From contig OY986963.1 in assembly GCA_963920575.1 (NCBI GenBank), positions 4,378,896-4,442,895 on the forward strand: a DNA stretch of 64,000 nucleotides, written 5' to 3'. The notes beneath the pieces were generated by a model. It was not told the origin of the DNA. It searched no databases and worked only from the letters and a program-made list of their open reading frames with translations. Positions 1 through 11,229 of this stretch are shown here, one piece after another. The first letter of the stretch is position 1, and each line of letters starts with the position of its first letter. Source of the DNA: Narthecium ossifragum. Lineage: Eukaryota > Streptophyta > Magnoliopsida > Dioscoreales > Nartheciaceae. A program made the position numbers and the translations under genes.

Positions 1-1147
1 TGGGCAATCCTATCAGCCTATACAACATTCAATCTAGTAGAATAAACAATTAAACCGAATCAAACTGCAACATCTGCTGCCATAACTGCCTTATGCCTTC
101 TGTTTCTTTCCAATATGGTATGATGTAGCATGTTTGAAGTTGCTGCTGCCACTGGCTTTTATAACTTATAGTGAGATCCTAGGAGCAATTAAAGATATGT
201 ATTGAGACTTTGTGTTGGAAAAGAGGTTTCAGTTTACATAATGCATAAACAAAAGATGCCATTCAAGATCTGTATTTGTCATGGATGCTATCTGCAAGCC
301 AAAAAAACTGTAGGATTTTGCTGTGAACAAGAAATAAGAGATGGGGCTGGCTATTTAAATATCAAACAATGTAGAAATTCAAGTTGATAAAAGTTTATTG
401 GCAAACACTTGGGAAGTATTCAGACTTACTAGTCATCGATTCATTGGATGATGGTTTACAGCAACTCTCTGGCCAATGGTTTATTTTGGGAGGGAACCAA
501 ATTGATGACCATTTTCTTGATCCGTGAAGATTTGTCATGATGTCTTAGTTGATAAATGATAACTCTTCCTTGACTAACATTAGCTATGAACTAAGAAGAA
601 TGTTGAGAAAGATTGCCATCATTCACCAGCATTTTGAACTTCTACTAGGACTTAAGAATGTGCTCCGCATTTCTGTCATTTTGTATGGCCTATGCTTTAT
701 TTCAGCATAAATCTCCCTTAGTTTCATCTTTGCTATGGATGTAGCTAATTTATTCTTTTACAATTTTCTAACAGTAACAGACATTTGCCTTTAAGGTCTT
801 CATTCTTACAAAAGCAAAACTGCATCATGCTATGCTTAATACATGTTATTGGCTGAACATCAACCTTGTGTTATTCCTTTGAGAGGATTGGAAGAATGAA
901 AAGAGCCATAACTCATAGATGATGTTGACTTTGGATTGCAATGACTTTCCTGCTCAGTCAAGTTCATGAGCAGTTGATTCATATATATGCTAGTACATTG
1001 AAGTTCCCAAACATTTTAAATAGAACTTTAGAGACGAAATGTATTCACTGGATAAACTTTTGCTTTTAGGCTATATTTCTGTCTCGTCCTATGAGCAGTA
1101 CCCTGCTAATTTTTTTCCTATGTGGTGATGGTTGTGAACGTTTGCAG
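1..1147 (+). other. Probable intron sequence of an upstream gene
   Basis: AT-rich sequence with no convincing coding frame. It ends in a pyrimidine-rich stretch and TTTGCAG at 1141-1147, which reads as a splice acceptor for the short exon that follows. Nothing else is recognisable; the small open frame at 202-387 has no family features. Assignment as intron is inference from the exon call next to it. Confidence 0.3.
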
Positions 1148-1204
1148 ACTCCAAAAGTCTATCCATATGATAACCTACGGGTGGAGCTTGGCGGCGAACC
1201 TTAG
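1148..1204 (+). CDS. Last exon of an unrecognised gene (partial)
   Basis: After the acceptor TTTGCAG the frame reads TPKVYPYDNLRVELGGEP and then a TAG stop at 1202-1204. I do not recognise the protein. The call rests on the acceptor, the phase-0 open frame of 18 codons, the stop and a possible AATAAA polyadenylation signal at 1291-1296, about 87 nt after the stop. The rest of the gene lies to the left of the window. A chance match is possible because the exon is so short; an RNA read or a homologous protein ending in this peptide would settle it. Confidence 0.35.
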   Translation, partial: TPKVYPYDNLRVELGGEP

Positions 1205-1480
1205 CAACTCTCTAAACCTCAAAAGGATGTTTGATCGATGGCATTGTTTGCCACTTTGTTTTGTTCTCCATGCTGTTTCATATAAACCAAAATAAACAAG
1301 GCATTGACTGCTACTGAGATTTCTTTTGGTTTGTACTTGTGTCGCTAATTAGCTGTTAATAACTTTAGTCTGCTTGGAAGCTTCTCGCATGTTGGGAGGT
1401 TCATTTGTGTTTTATATTGGTTTGGTGGGACGAATGGGCTAGTGGACATTGTTAATACAAGTGTCATGTCCAAATTTGCC
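1205..1480 (+). other. Putative 3' UTR and downstream flank
   Basis: Non-coding sequence following the short exon, with a possible AATAAA at 1291-1296. From about 1300 to 1690 I see no feature that I can name. Confidence 0.25.
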
Positions 1481-1689
1481 ATCTTCCCAGGTTTCTTCAG
1501 GCAATCTTGGTTTCCACCCTCATTAGTGGGACAAGGAAATAAGTAGAGGGCTTACTCCTTCTCTTGACTGTAAGATGCTTGCCTCGCGACCACAATACAA
1601 GATATCTCTCAACTCCCTACTGTTAGTATTGGATATACCAGTAGTAAGTCAGAATTCATCAAGTAGGCCATGATGGTTATGGAATGCTT

Positions 1690-2751
1690 CAGGACAGGTG
1701 ACCACGGCGTTGTGCTACCAGATGTTGGATCAGTCCAATGGCCTTGTGTGTGATGAGGAGCAAATCAGATTATGGCGGAGTGCATGGTGAGCTCTGGCTG
1801 GGTCAAGGGTGTGTATGTTCCTGTGAAAAATTCTACACCAAAAGGTCCCAACAAAGATGTCTATGTGGAATCTATGTTTGTCATCGGAGCGATTGTGTCC
1901 CCGTTGTGAGCTGGAGGATGAGACGTTGGAGCACGTCCTATTCCATTGTGGCTTCGCTAGGAAAGTGTGGGATAGAGTCATGGGAGGAATGGGACAAGCA
2001 GCAAGCACCGGTGACATGGTGAGTGCATTTGAGGCATTGAAGAAAGCCGACAGAACAGAGGAAGACGTCCTAGTTAACTCCTTGATTGCGTAGACTATGT
2101 GAGCACTCTGGAAGGATAGGTGCAACTTGGTTATGGATGAAGACAGCTATGAAATGAAAGATCTGATGCGCTCTATTAAGTGGCAAACGAAATAATTCCT
2201 GCTAGTAGACAAAGAGAAGAGGAGAAAGGCACATAGTATGGGTTGGGATGGGATACTGGTTCAGACCGACGCGATTGTGGATCTAGCGAGAGGCATTACT
2301 GGGGTTGGGGTAGTTTGTGTCGATGGCGATGATATCATAACATGAATGGAAGGCGAATCTAGGGAGGTGTCGTCAGTGGTGGGCAGGGAGTTATGTGCTA
2401 TTTAGCTTGCACAATATGAGGCATTGAAGAGAGGATATCATCGTGTGGTTGTTGAGACTGACTCACTAGTTGTTGTGAATATGATTAAAGGAAGGTACCC
2501 AATAGCCGAAGACTGCATCGGGATTGTTCAGGATATATGATGGGTGAGTTGCAGGTTTGAGGAGTTCGAGGTTATCTACATCCCTCCTGAGGACAATTAT
2601 CGTGCGGATTGGGTAGCTGGTGAGGCATTGAAGCTTAGGTCCATATTGGATGTTAACCAGGCCAGGGGCCTATCCCTGGTAAATCTTGGGTGAGATGTAC
2701 CTATCCTTGACAGGATCCTAGCCTTATGGTTTAATTTGTCAAAAAAAAAAA
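1690..2751 (+). pseudogene. Decayed LINE 3' end (zf-RVT and RNase H remnants)
   Basis: Frame fragments near 1857-2030 read CLSSERLCPRCELEDETLEHV and then a cysteine/histidine segment ending FHCGFARKVW. This is the zinc-binding reverse-transcriptase-associated domain found downstream of the reverse transcriptase in plant L1-type LINEs. Further on, near 2440-2650, the frame reads VVVETDSLVVVNMIKG and VIYIPPEDNYRADWVA, matching the plant RNase H-like domain (the ETDS and ADWVA motifs). Several in-frame stops (for example after VNSLIA and in IVQDI-stop) show that it is dead. It ends in a run of 11 A at 2741-2751, consistent with a LINE poly(A) tail. The left edge is approximate and no target duplication was found. 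Confidence 0.75.
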
Positions 2752-2815
2752 CTCGCTACTCTTGAAAGACGGACTGAAATAGAAAAATCATAGAATGTAC
2801 TACTATTGTGCACAC

Positions 2816-3126
2816 CTTTTGGTTCGGGGATAAAAAGGGATAGGTGAGAATAATCCTCTTTATCCTTTATTTTATTCCCAAACATCAAAATCTCTTATCG
2901 TCACTTATTCTCAAACAATTATTACTTATTTATGCCTATTTTTCAATCATTACTTATTATCCTCACCTTTTCTACCCAAAATCCCTTATTTATCCTCACT
3001 TTTCAATCATTACTCATTATCCTTATTTTTTTTTACCTTAAAATCCCTTATATGCACTTGTCCTCATTTTTTCAATTTATCCTCAAAATCCTTTATACTC
3101 ACTTTCTTTTATCCCAAACCAAATGA
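2816..3126. mobile_element. MITE with TTTGGTTyGGGATAAAA termini
   Basis: The left end reads TTTGGTTCGGGGATAAAA and the right end is close to its reverse complement, CTTTTATCCCAAACCAAA. The inside is pyrimidine-rich and contains repeats of TTTTCAATCATTACT and TTATCCTCACTTT. Non-coding. The superfamily is not certain because no clean target duplication was seen; related TTTTATCCC-rich pieces occur at 24940-25060 and 34945-35080. Confidence 0.6.
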
Positions 3127-3822
3127 GCCTATATGGCGTGCGCCCATGTGTCCTGCTGACATGGCATATCACTGCAGCAAACGAGCCCACTTTTTCCCAT
3201 GTACTCTACTCCTGAATGATAGAGAGCCCAAAGGTTCACATGTTCTCTTCGAGTACTGAACCCAATCAAGATATACGAATACTCTATCAAAAAGGCCACC
3301 AGTTTAATCCACTCCCTCACTCCTATGCTGCACTCCTTCCAGAGAGATGTTTACAGATCGAAATCTCTGAAACCCATGCACAGTGATCCTCCTCATGCAT
3401 GCAAGTTATCAAAGAACCCATCAAACGTTTAGAAGATCCAATCATTCCAACTAAGCGAAGAGCCAATCAAATCAACCAATGCATCCCACCATGCAAAACG
3501 GATACGCATGCAGAGAGAGACGTCATGGGAGTCTGTGGGATTGCAGAGCCACTGTACTAAAAATCAAAGAGAACTCACGGATTCAAAGAATTGAACCTTG
3601 GCCTATACATGCTCGGATGCTCCTCATCCTCTTCACATGTTCTCATAGCATCGAAACCAACACTAGACACCAAAGCAAGCACATGGCAAATGCCATGCAC
3701 GCCCATATCCCCCTTTGAGTCCGTGCTTGCTTGGCAGCAGCCATGGATTTCACCCAAACCACTCAAACTAATAAAGATACGAGATCCAAGAAAACTATTC
3801 ACGGGTGGCCTTATAATCCATG
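3127..3822. other. Intergenic sequence and 5' flank of the proline-rich protein gene
   Basis: No gene recognised. The open frames here overlap on both strands and look like chance frames. The last 100 bp serve as the promoter of the gene at 3903. Confidence 0.4.
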
Positions 3823-3830
3823 TATAAATC
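3823..3830 (+). promoter_or_regulatory. TATA box of the proline-rich protein gene
   Basis: TATAAATC lies 73 bp upstream of the ATG at 3903, a normal distance for a plant TATA box plus short leader. The leader contains a short GCTA tandem repeat near 3877-3890. Confidence 0.6.
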
Positions 3831-3902
3831 CACAACTCCGAGCTAGCTAGTACTATATCTCCTTCCAATCCATACAGCTAGCTAGCTAGCAGTCTTTAGT
3901 AC

Positions 3903-4499
3903 ATGATGGCTTCCAAAACAATGGCAGCATTGCTCTTACTCATGCTCATCGCCGCAACAGCGCCACCGCCGTCCTCCGCATGCAACTACTGCTCACCGCC
4001 GACGTACTCCCAGCCGATCGGCCCGCCGATCTCGACTCGCCCTCCTTTCATGCAGAGGCCCCCAAGATCACAGTACCCTCCATACACCAGACCTCCAGTA
4101 GTCATACCCCCACCAGTCGTCGTGGATCCCCCGCCGGCGCAGTACAACTACCCGCCTTACACCGGCGGCTCGCCGCCTATCGGAGGAGGCGGCGGCGTCG
4201 GTGGGCTCCCGGGGATCCAGCCGCCACCCTCTTCATCAGGGAGTTGTTCACTTGATATTTTGAAACTAGGGCTGTGCATAGATGTGCTGGGGCTGGTGCA
4301 TCTAGGGCTTGGGGGCTCTGTTGAGCACACATGTTGCCCCCTTCTTGAGGGCTTGGTGGGGTTGGATGCTGCCCTGTGCCTATGCGCTGCTATAAGCGTC
4401 AAGGTGCTCAACCTTAACATCTACATTCCATTGGCTCTCCAGGTTCTCATTACTTGTGGGAAGGACCCTCCACATGGTTCTCTTTGCCCTAACCTCTAG
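3903..4499 (+). CDS. Hybrid proline-rich protein with eight-cysteine (LTP-like) domain
   Basis: A complete single-exon gene of 198 codons. Residues 1 to about 26 form a signal peptide (hydrophobic core AALLLLMLIAATA, cleavage probably after SSA). Residues about 27-112 are rich in Pro, Tyr and Gly (repeated PPYTRPP, PPVV, GGSPP) and look like a cell-wall linker. The C-terminal 85 residues hold the eight-cysteine motif in the order C, C, CC, CLC, C, C: SCSLDILKLGLC, HTCCPLLEGL, ALCLCAAI, LITCGKD, SLCPNL. This is the layout of the 14-kDa/36-kDa proline-rich, protease-inhibitor/seed-storage/LTP family (HyPRP). Such proteins are secreted to the wall or plasma-membrane face; their biochemical role is poorly defined. 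The gene begins MMASK, so either of two adjacent ATGs could start translation. GC-rich codon use is typical of grass genes. Confidence 0.92.
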   Translation: MMASKTMAALLLLMLIAATAPPPSSACNYCSPPTYSQPIGPPISTRPPFMQRPPRSQYPPYTRPPVVIPPPVVVDPPPAQYNYPPYTGGSPPIGGGGGVGGLPGIQPPPSSSGSCSLDILKLGLCIDVLGLVHLGLGGSVEHTCCPLLEGLVGLDAALCLCAAISVKVLNLNIYIPLALQVLITCGKDPPHGSLCPNL

Positions 4500-5523
4500 G
4501 TTTATAGGCTTCATTTGATCATGGAATCTTCTACTTTATTTGCTAGCTAGTTTCGGTATGTCTTTGAGCTATAGTAGGTTGTTCTTGGCGGCAGGCAGCA
4601 CAATCTGATTGGTGTTAATGTTATCGTACTAGAATAAAGTAGTATGGGAGGCTAATTTTCATCAGCTTGGTGATGATATCCTCCAAATTAATGTACTTCA
4701 TCTGTGTTGTTAATGGAATCTTCTACTTTTTGTGAACTGAATGACCTATATATGAAGTTCATTTTTATTACTTGTAGAATAAAAATTCAAAATATGTGTG
4801 TTTGGGTAAATTTAGCTTTATCTAGGGAGTTGTTCAGGCTTAGAGTTTTAATCTTAGAGATATGAATTGGGACCATTAGAAATTAGTCATATATCACTTT
4901 CACGTGACCGATGCATATAAGACTTGACCATTGAGATTTCATGAAATTTATACTGATTGGATGAAAAGGTGAGATACGTATGATAACCAATATATAATGA
5001 GATATAAGAGGTACATGTATATTAGTTTTCGATGGAAAGCAAAAGCGAACACCAACTTTGTTGGATTAGGATTTGTGGATAGGTCTTTCATCTCGATTAG
5101 GAATCTGATTAATAAAAAAATATCGAGGACTATTATAATTAATGATCCATTCTCAACGATTACGGTATTCTTTCATATTATAATGATCCATTCTCAACGA
5201 TTACGGTATCTTTCATGTTACGAATAGTTAGTGATTTTTAAACTCTTTGACTACTGTTTTTCGTCAAAGGTTGGGCTAACGTCTCAAATCACCGATGGTA
5301 TTAGAGCCAACTGCTAAAATATTTTAAAATTAATGTCATTGTTAAAATCCCATAATTTTTATGCTCCTTACATTATCTCCTATTCCAAAATCGATGACTA
5401 ATCATTACTTGGGAACAACTTGAATCATCCATCGGCAATGAACCTCTAATTTCCCGTTTGGTTGTTTTATCCCAAAAAATGAGTAAGAAATAATTGCATT
5501 AGCGGCAATAAATCATCTTCGCA
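4500..5523. other. 3' flank of the proline-rich gene; dispersed repeat 4876-5260
   Basis: No gene seen. The stretch from about 4876 to 5160 recurs almost unchanged at 24280-24540 (both contain TATCACTTTCACGTGACCG-like sequence and the frame RYKR.MYISFRWKAK), and 5225-5275 recurs at 34848-34900. The small open frames at 4997-5227 and 24389-24577 come from this repeat and I do not regard them as genes. Confidence 0.45.
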
Positions 5524-6110
5524 GTAGGGATGGCAATGGACCGGGTTTGCCTTGTAACCCGCTTGACCCGCCCCGCTTTGGGCGGGGAAATGGGGTAATG
5601 ATCGGATTGGCAGGGTGGCCAGATTCAACGGGGCGGGTTAATTGTGGGGATGGGACTGGGATGGATTTTGGTCAACCCACCCCGCTTTCGACCCGACAAG
5701 AATATAACTCTAAGTATTTTTACATAAATATTATTTTTAGTGTCATATTAAAAACTTTTTTTAAAACTATGTGGCGTTTGAAAGTTGAAACCGACATGCT
5801 TTTGGATAATTAGTTTAGAAATGATAGCATTATACTTTTATTGAAATAGAAGGTATATGATACCATATATAGTTTGTGATAGGTTGCATTTTGATAATTT
5901 ATATTTGTTTTGTTCATTCATTTTGTAATCTTTTAGAGCTACTATAGTTTGCACTATTGTATTATTCTATATGATAGCTGACAAATTTGTGCTTGGAATT
6001 GTCTATATCGTAAATTTTGCTAACGCAAATTAAAAAAATCCCAAATGGGGCACGGGACACGGAAAATATAGATGCGGTGTGGATGGGGAAAATATAAGGG
6101 TTAATTGACG
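5524..6110. mobile_element. hAT-like non-autonomous element (TAGGGATGGCAATGG type)
   Basis: It starts with TAGGGATGGCAATGGACCGG and has a GC-rich end and an AT-rich middle. Related copies occur at 33058-33113 (collapsed to about 55 bp), about 49605-49660, 56098-56766 and 63724 to the window end. The 56 kb copy shows both ends, TAGGGATGACAATGGG and CCCCATTGTCATTCCTA, as inverted termini. The right boundary here is blurred. It is non-coding; assignment to hAT is from the terminal motif and is inference. Confidence 0.5.
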
Positions 6111-6569
6111 TTTAGTCCATTCAGATGGAATATTTAGCAACAGGTGGATAGTTTTTTTTAAGGCGTTTAGTCCCCTAATCCATATTTTGATGACAAAAAT
6201 GCCCTAGATCTCCTCCATGGTGGCGAGGTCGTGATGGGGGCTTGGAAGTCCCGATCGGAGCTGGGGAAGGAGGTCGCGACGGGGCTTGGAGTTCGCGAGG
6301 GCGACGGGGCTCGGAGGTCCCGATCGGAGGTCGTGACGGGGCTTGGAGGTCGCGACGGCGATGGGGAGCACGTCGAGAGATCAGGGAGTCGTGGGAAGAG
6401 GTGAGAGCATGAGAGGAGAGAGGTAAAGCAGAATTGCGAGAAATAGGAAAAAGTAGAAAATAATAGGGGAAAATAATAGAAAACGGGAAAAATGTTGAAA
6501 AATTGGGAAATGTGGTGAGAAAATAAGTGAAGATATCAAATTTGTGAAAAACAACTACCAAAATGGTGG

Positions 6570-7720
6570 TGGAAAACAAGTACTAATTTTTTGAAAAGTT
6601 ATTACTAAAATTGTCGTGGAAGGTAAGAACCGGATCCGTGGAAAGTAATTGTACTCCAAGAATTGCGGAAAGTAACTACCACAAAAATTATGAAAAGTAA
6701 CTACTAGAATTGTGAAAATTAACTATAACCAAAAAATGTGGAAAGTAACGATTATAATTGTGAAAACTAACTAATAAAATTGTGGAAACTAACTAATAAA
6801 ATTGTGGAAACTAATTAATTGGATAACCATTTTCGTGAAAAGTAACTACCAACCACTTAAACCATGCCTATTTTGTTTTTGAAAAGTAACCCACCAACTA
6901 ATATGGATGTTGCTTTCCATAATCTGAATGTTAGTACAGTGAAAAGTAACTTACAATGATTGTGGGAAGTAGCTTGAGTTCGATGATGAAATCATGGAAA
7001 ATTTATGAGTTATTTTTCAAATTAAACTAATGGAAAGTAACTCAAGTTACTTTCCAATATTATTACAAGTTACTTTCCATAATTCAGATATTAATAATGT
7101 GGAAAGTAACTTACCACAATTACGCAAGTAACTTGAGCTCTCTATGATGTAATCGTGGAAAGTAATGAGTTACTTTTCAGATTACACTAATTTTGCGAGT
7201 TACTTTCCAAATTAAACTAGTGGAAAGTAACTTGTAATAATTGTGGAAAGTAACTCAAGTTACTTTCCACAATTATTACAAGTTACTTTCCATAATTTAG
7301 ATATTAGTACCGTGGAAAGTAACTTATCACAATTACGCAAATAACTTGAGCTCTCGATGATGTAATCGTGGAAAGTAACTTGGGTTACTTTCCAGATTAG
7401 ACTATTTTGTGAGTTACTTTCCAAATTAAAATAATGGAAAGTAACTTGAGTTACTTTCCGCACAAGTTACTTTTCATAATTTAGATATTAATACCGTGGA
7501 AATTAACTTACCACAATTACGCGAGTAACTTGAGTTGTCGATGATGTAATCGTGGAGTTACTTTCTAAATTAAACCATTGGGAAGTAGCTCGATTTACTT
7601 TATAACTTGAGTTGTTTTTCACAATTGTTACATTACTTTCCACCAGCATTATTAGTTACTTTCCAAAATCCATATGTTAGTACTATGAAAAGTAATTTAC
7701 AACGATTATGGAAAGTAACT
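6570..7720. repeat. GGAAAGTAACT array in mixed orientation
   Basis: Dozens of copies of GGAAAGTAACT or its reverse complement AGTTACTTTCC, separated by short A/T-rich pieces such as CACAATTATTACAAG. Spacing is irregular (about 15-40 bp), and the orientation changes repeatedly, creating many local inverted repeats. Confidence 0.85.
7222..7291. repeat. Perfect 34-bp inverted repeat with 2-nt centre
   Basis: Left arm 7222-7255, centre CA 7256-7257, right arm 7258-7291. The arms are exact reverse complements over 34 positions and each contains two GGAAAGTAACT units. A transcript or single strand through here would fold into a long near-blunt hairpin. Confidence 0.9.
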
Positions 7721-8249
7721 TGTGTCAAAATTGAGTTAAAACAAATTGAGGAACATTTATGAAAAATTTGATTACCAATTGCGAAGAGCAACTAGCATGA
7801 AAGGAGGGAGACACTATTTGCTTTTCAAAAAAAAAAAAAAGGTGTCGCTATTTTTCCCACGGCTGCCTCGTCGTTCCATAAGGACGTCATGACCATCGTG
7901 TCGGGGATCTCGAGCTCGGGATCATCACCGTAGACGGGGCTTGGCGACGACGACAGGCGATGGTCGGGCTCGGCGACGGGCTTGGCGAGGTAGCCGTGGT
8001 ACCTATCGTCGCTGATCGAAGGTCGTTGCAGGAGGAGATCGGGAGGTCATCGCATGAGGAGATCGTACCTCCGAACGGAGGTCGCAATAGGGCTTGGCGA
8101 CGGCGACGGGCGATATTTGGGTTCCGCGACAAGCTTGGTGGTGACCTCACGGACGGGAGACGGGGAGCCCGAGAAGGAGGTACATCACGACTGAGCCCAT
8201 CGGCTCGGGCTACTATCCAAGTCATATCACCCCGGCAGAAGTTAAGCCG

Positions 8250-9832
8250 CTAATGCAAATAAGTATGCTTTAAAGCAATTTAATGCCATATATGATACTA
8301 GGTGGGCCCCCTGCCACATGGCAGGGTAACCATCAGGTTAATGGATGATTCGGTTATACAAACCGAATTTGATTAATGGATTAGTATGGATACCATATAA
8401 GATTGATGTATTAGATTAGTATACTATAACTATAGAATAGATATAATTGTATGAATTAAATCAACATTATAAGAGGGCGGTTATGCATAACCGTTTTTGC
8501 TCCTTATAAGATTGATACGAGAGTATTTCATCAATTTAGTATTGGTGTATATGTAAATATGAAAATATAGTGGCATATGTGTTTGTTTGACATGTATGAA
8601 AATTTCCCTACAAATTAGTAGCGTTTTGAGGCTATCATGCATGCATCATATGATTTAGATTTGTCATGCATGCATCATAAATCTAAATCAGAACACTAAA
8701 ATAAAACTAGAGGTTACCCCCAGGCTAAGACTTGACTCCTGATTGGAGAGGAGGTTTGGGGTGTAAACTTGTTGGACTCATCGAAAATGATAGGCGTTAC
8801 CCCATAGCTTTCGACTTATCCACATGGCAACTTTTGGTTGGCTCCCTATGGGGCTTGTGTCACGGATAATATTTCTCTTTTATAATAAAATCATAAAACT
8901 TGTTAAAAGAACGGTCCATGCTTAGTTACTGCGCATAACCATATTATACTTTTATTTCCAAAAAATTTAAAATTTTAAACTTATAGCTATTCTAGGGACG
9001 GCCATAAGACGACAACCCCGTGAGAAAGACCGCTGTATTTTGTAAAGCCCCGCTATGATCGATCATGATTCATGACACCTTGGAAGATAATTATTATATA
9101 CTTTGTTAGCAACAAAGCTCATTATCTTGCCTCTAGAGAATAAACGAGGAATATTTCGAGAAAATTTCAAACTAAGGTTAAACCCACAACGTAGAAGACG
9201 ATGAAAGCCAACGAAACAAACCCAAGTAGACAAAATTAGAGGAGCACCTGAATTTCTACCAAGTAATGTGAATAATTTTGTTTTTGCATTGGAAATGATA
9301 GACATATTAATTACCACTTAAAAAGATAGTAGAAGATAATAGAGTTTCTATTTATTTAATCTTCACAAATCTGAATAAAGAAAAGAAAAAAAAAATCAGG
9401 TAGCCGGCCGATAGAAAGGATTAGGTAGCCGATATTTATTTATTAGGTATAATGTTGATATTTATTAACGATCACAAACATGAAGGATAAAAGCAAGGTT
9501 CCGCCCTCGCCGCTTCTACGGTCGTTGTTTATTTTACGCTTGCCGTTAGCATCGTTGGAAGCCAGTTGTTGATCGAAACTATTTAGGCACTAGCGGGCCC
9601 CTGTGCCACCTGGCACGGTAATCATCCACCCCTTAACTTCCATGTTAACTTCCTTGTTAACCACCCACCCCTCAACCCCCTCCTCCACTAACCCCTACTA
9701 ACTTCCATGTTAACTTCCCCCTCATCCCCATTAACCACCTCCCCCACTAACTTCCCCCTCCACGTAGGCTCCACATAGGACTAAGCCTGCCATGTAGGAT
9801 CCACCTAGGACAATCAAAAGTTATTTTATAAC
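8250..9832. other. Transposon-derived non-coding sequence
   Basis: No gene seen. 8298-8340 carries a MITE end (GGTGGGCCCCCTGCCACATGG), related to the terminus of the element at 18527. 8651-8662 and 8679-8690 are perfect 12-bp inverted repeats (TGATTTAGATTT) around GTCATGCATGCATCAT. 9588-9640 carries another copy of the GGCCC-TGCCACCTGGCAC terminus, followed by a repeated AACTTCC/CCCC-rich stretch to about 9780. Confidence 0.4.
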
Positions 9833-10009
9833 CAGGGGTGGATCCACGTGTTGGCTGTACCGGGCAGGCCAAATGAAAACCCATTAAAAACCCCGGAAGG
9901 AAGTCTATATGCTAAAGGTGTTTGTTTACTAGCCTAGCCCACTAGCCGGGCAAGATTTCTAGCCTAGGCCATTAGCCCGGGCAGGCTTACAATCCTAGAT
10001 CCGTCCATG
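9833..10009. mobile_element. hAT-type MITE, 177 bp, with 8-bp target duplication
   Basis: It begins CAGGGGTGGATCCACG and ends CTAGATCCGTCCATG, and is flanked on both sides by TTTATAAC (9825-9832 and 10010-10017). An 8-bp duplication and CA(G)-type termini match hAT elements. It shares its left end with the copy at 24556-24915. Non-coding. Confidence 0.8.
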
Positions 10010-11229
10010 TTTATAACCATGCTCCTATATAAAGATGATAACAGTGATGTACGTGTATGAGGTCATTAGAGTATAGTTTGTTTTTATCTTCTTCGACAGA
10101 CATTAGTTTCAGGGTTTTTAAAGGTTGGGGTGCATGCCATGACTCACATGGCCTTACATTTATCGCAAGACGGAGTTCAATGTTTTTCAGTGGCTCGTTC
10201 GGTTAACTGTATAAAATAATAAATAAGGCTTTGTGTATATGACCACGTCGCATATGCATTGCACATGCCATGTAATCGATAGTGAGATACCGATGGATTA
10301 AATCAACCAATCGATACCTCATGACCGATCCGATCATTGGTACATTTAATCGGTAGTGAGATACCGACTGATTGATCTATTCAATCGGTAGTGAGATACC
10401 GATGGATTAAAACAATCAGTTAGTATCTCACTACCGATTGGACCACGTGTATAACACACATGATTTTGGCCATATAAACAAATCAGCGCTCAAAAATAAT
10501 ATAAAAAGATGCATCACTTATACGTTGAATATGCTTAATATGAATTTTGAATATTATACAATGTTTGATGCTACATAGGACTAGATGGGCCTCCCTTGAT
10601 ATCTGGCACGGATAACCACCACCCCACACAACTCCCTTCTCTCTCCTAACCACCCGATAACTACCCCCATCTCTCCTCCTTCGCCATGTGTGCATAAAAT
10701 GTATATGACTCAGATGTCATGTCGTCATAAAACCTTACTTTATAAGATAGACAAGATGAGCCCCGTGTCACATGACACTTGTAACCTTATTACTCCTCTC
10801 TATCTCTCTCAATCACCTGATAATCACATGATAACCAATTAAATAAGGAATAATCATTTATCACGTAGTACGTCACCTATGTATATGATGTATATGCGAT
10901 CGAGTAATTATTAGTCACATGTATGTAGATTATATGACTCATAACCTATGCAGCACTGATAGGACGAACTATTGCCGTACCATATCTGTCCAGCAGCGGA
11001 ATGAAACCTATTGCGGTACCATATTCCCTTTTTTTTATGACCTGTTGACAAATCCTCCAGGCGGGATAGGACCAACTTCTTGGCCGGCAACAAGGCACGG
11101 GACAAGGACGGGGCAATGTTTTACCGGGACACAGGAGACGGGGCCATATAAATATTTTTGGGCCGGAATTCATGCGCCGCACCATCGCATTGCCGCTCCT
11201 GATTCAAACCCACAAGAGGAACTTTGACT
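10010..11229. other. Repeat-rich intergenic sequence
   Basis: Between 10262 and 10442 the motif ATCGGTAGTGAGATACCGA and its inverse recur about five times, some flanked by GGATTAAA and CAATC, as in subterminal repeats of a DNA transposon; a weaker relative lies at 23990-24160 and 52010-52190. 10575-10625 and 10755-10800 carry GGCAC-type MITE termini. No coding region recognised. Confidence 0.4.

Larger units (their letters stand above)
6110..8250. mobile_element. GC-rich-armed element with GGAAAGTAACT repeats, copy 1
   Basis: The left arm (6190-6400) repeats a GC-rich phrase around GGAGGTCGCGACGGGGCTTG, and the right arm (7880-8200) is built of similar phrases (GACGGGGCTTGGCGACG). Between them lies about 1.1 kb of AT-rich repeats. 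Long overlapping frames on both strands are a by-product of the GC-rich arms. The same arm-array-arm layout occurs at 35150-41060. I could not define termini or a target duplication; a Mutator-like or other DNA-transposon origin is a guess. Confidence 0.45.

Noticed and set aside
4997..5227. Small conserved frame (RYKR.MYISFRWKAK) also at 24389
   Set aside because: It belongs to a dispersed repeat; the two copies diverge in length and frame and neither has a gene context.
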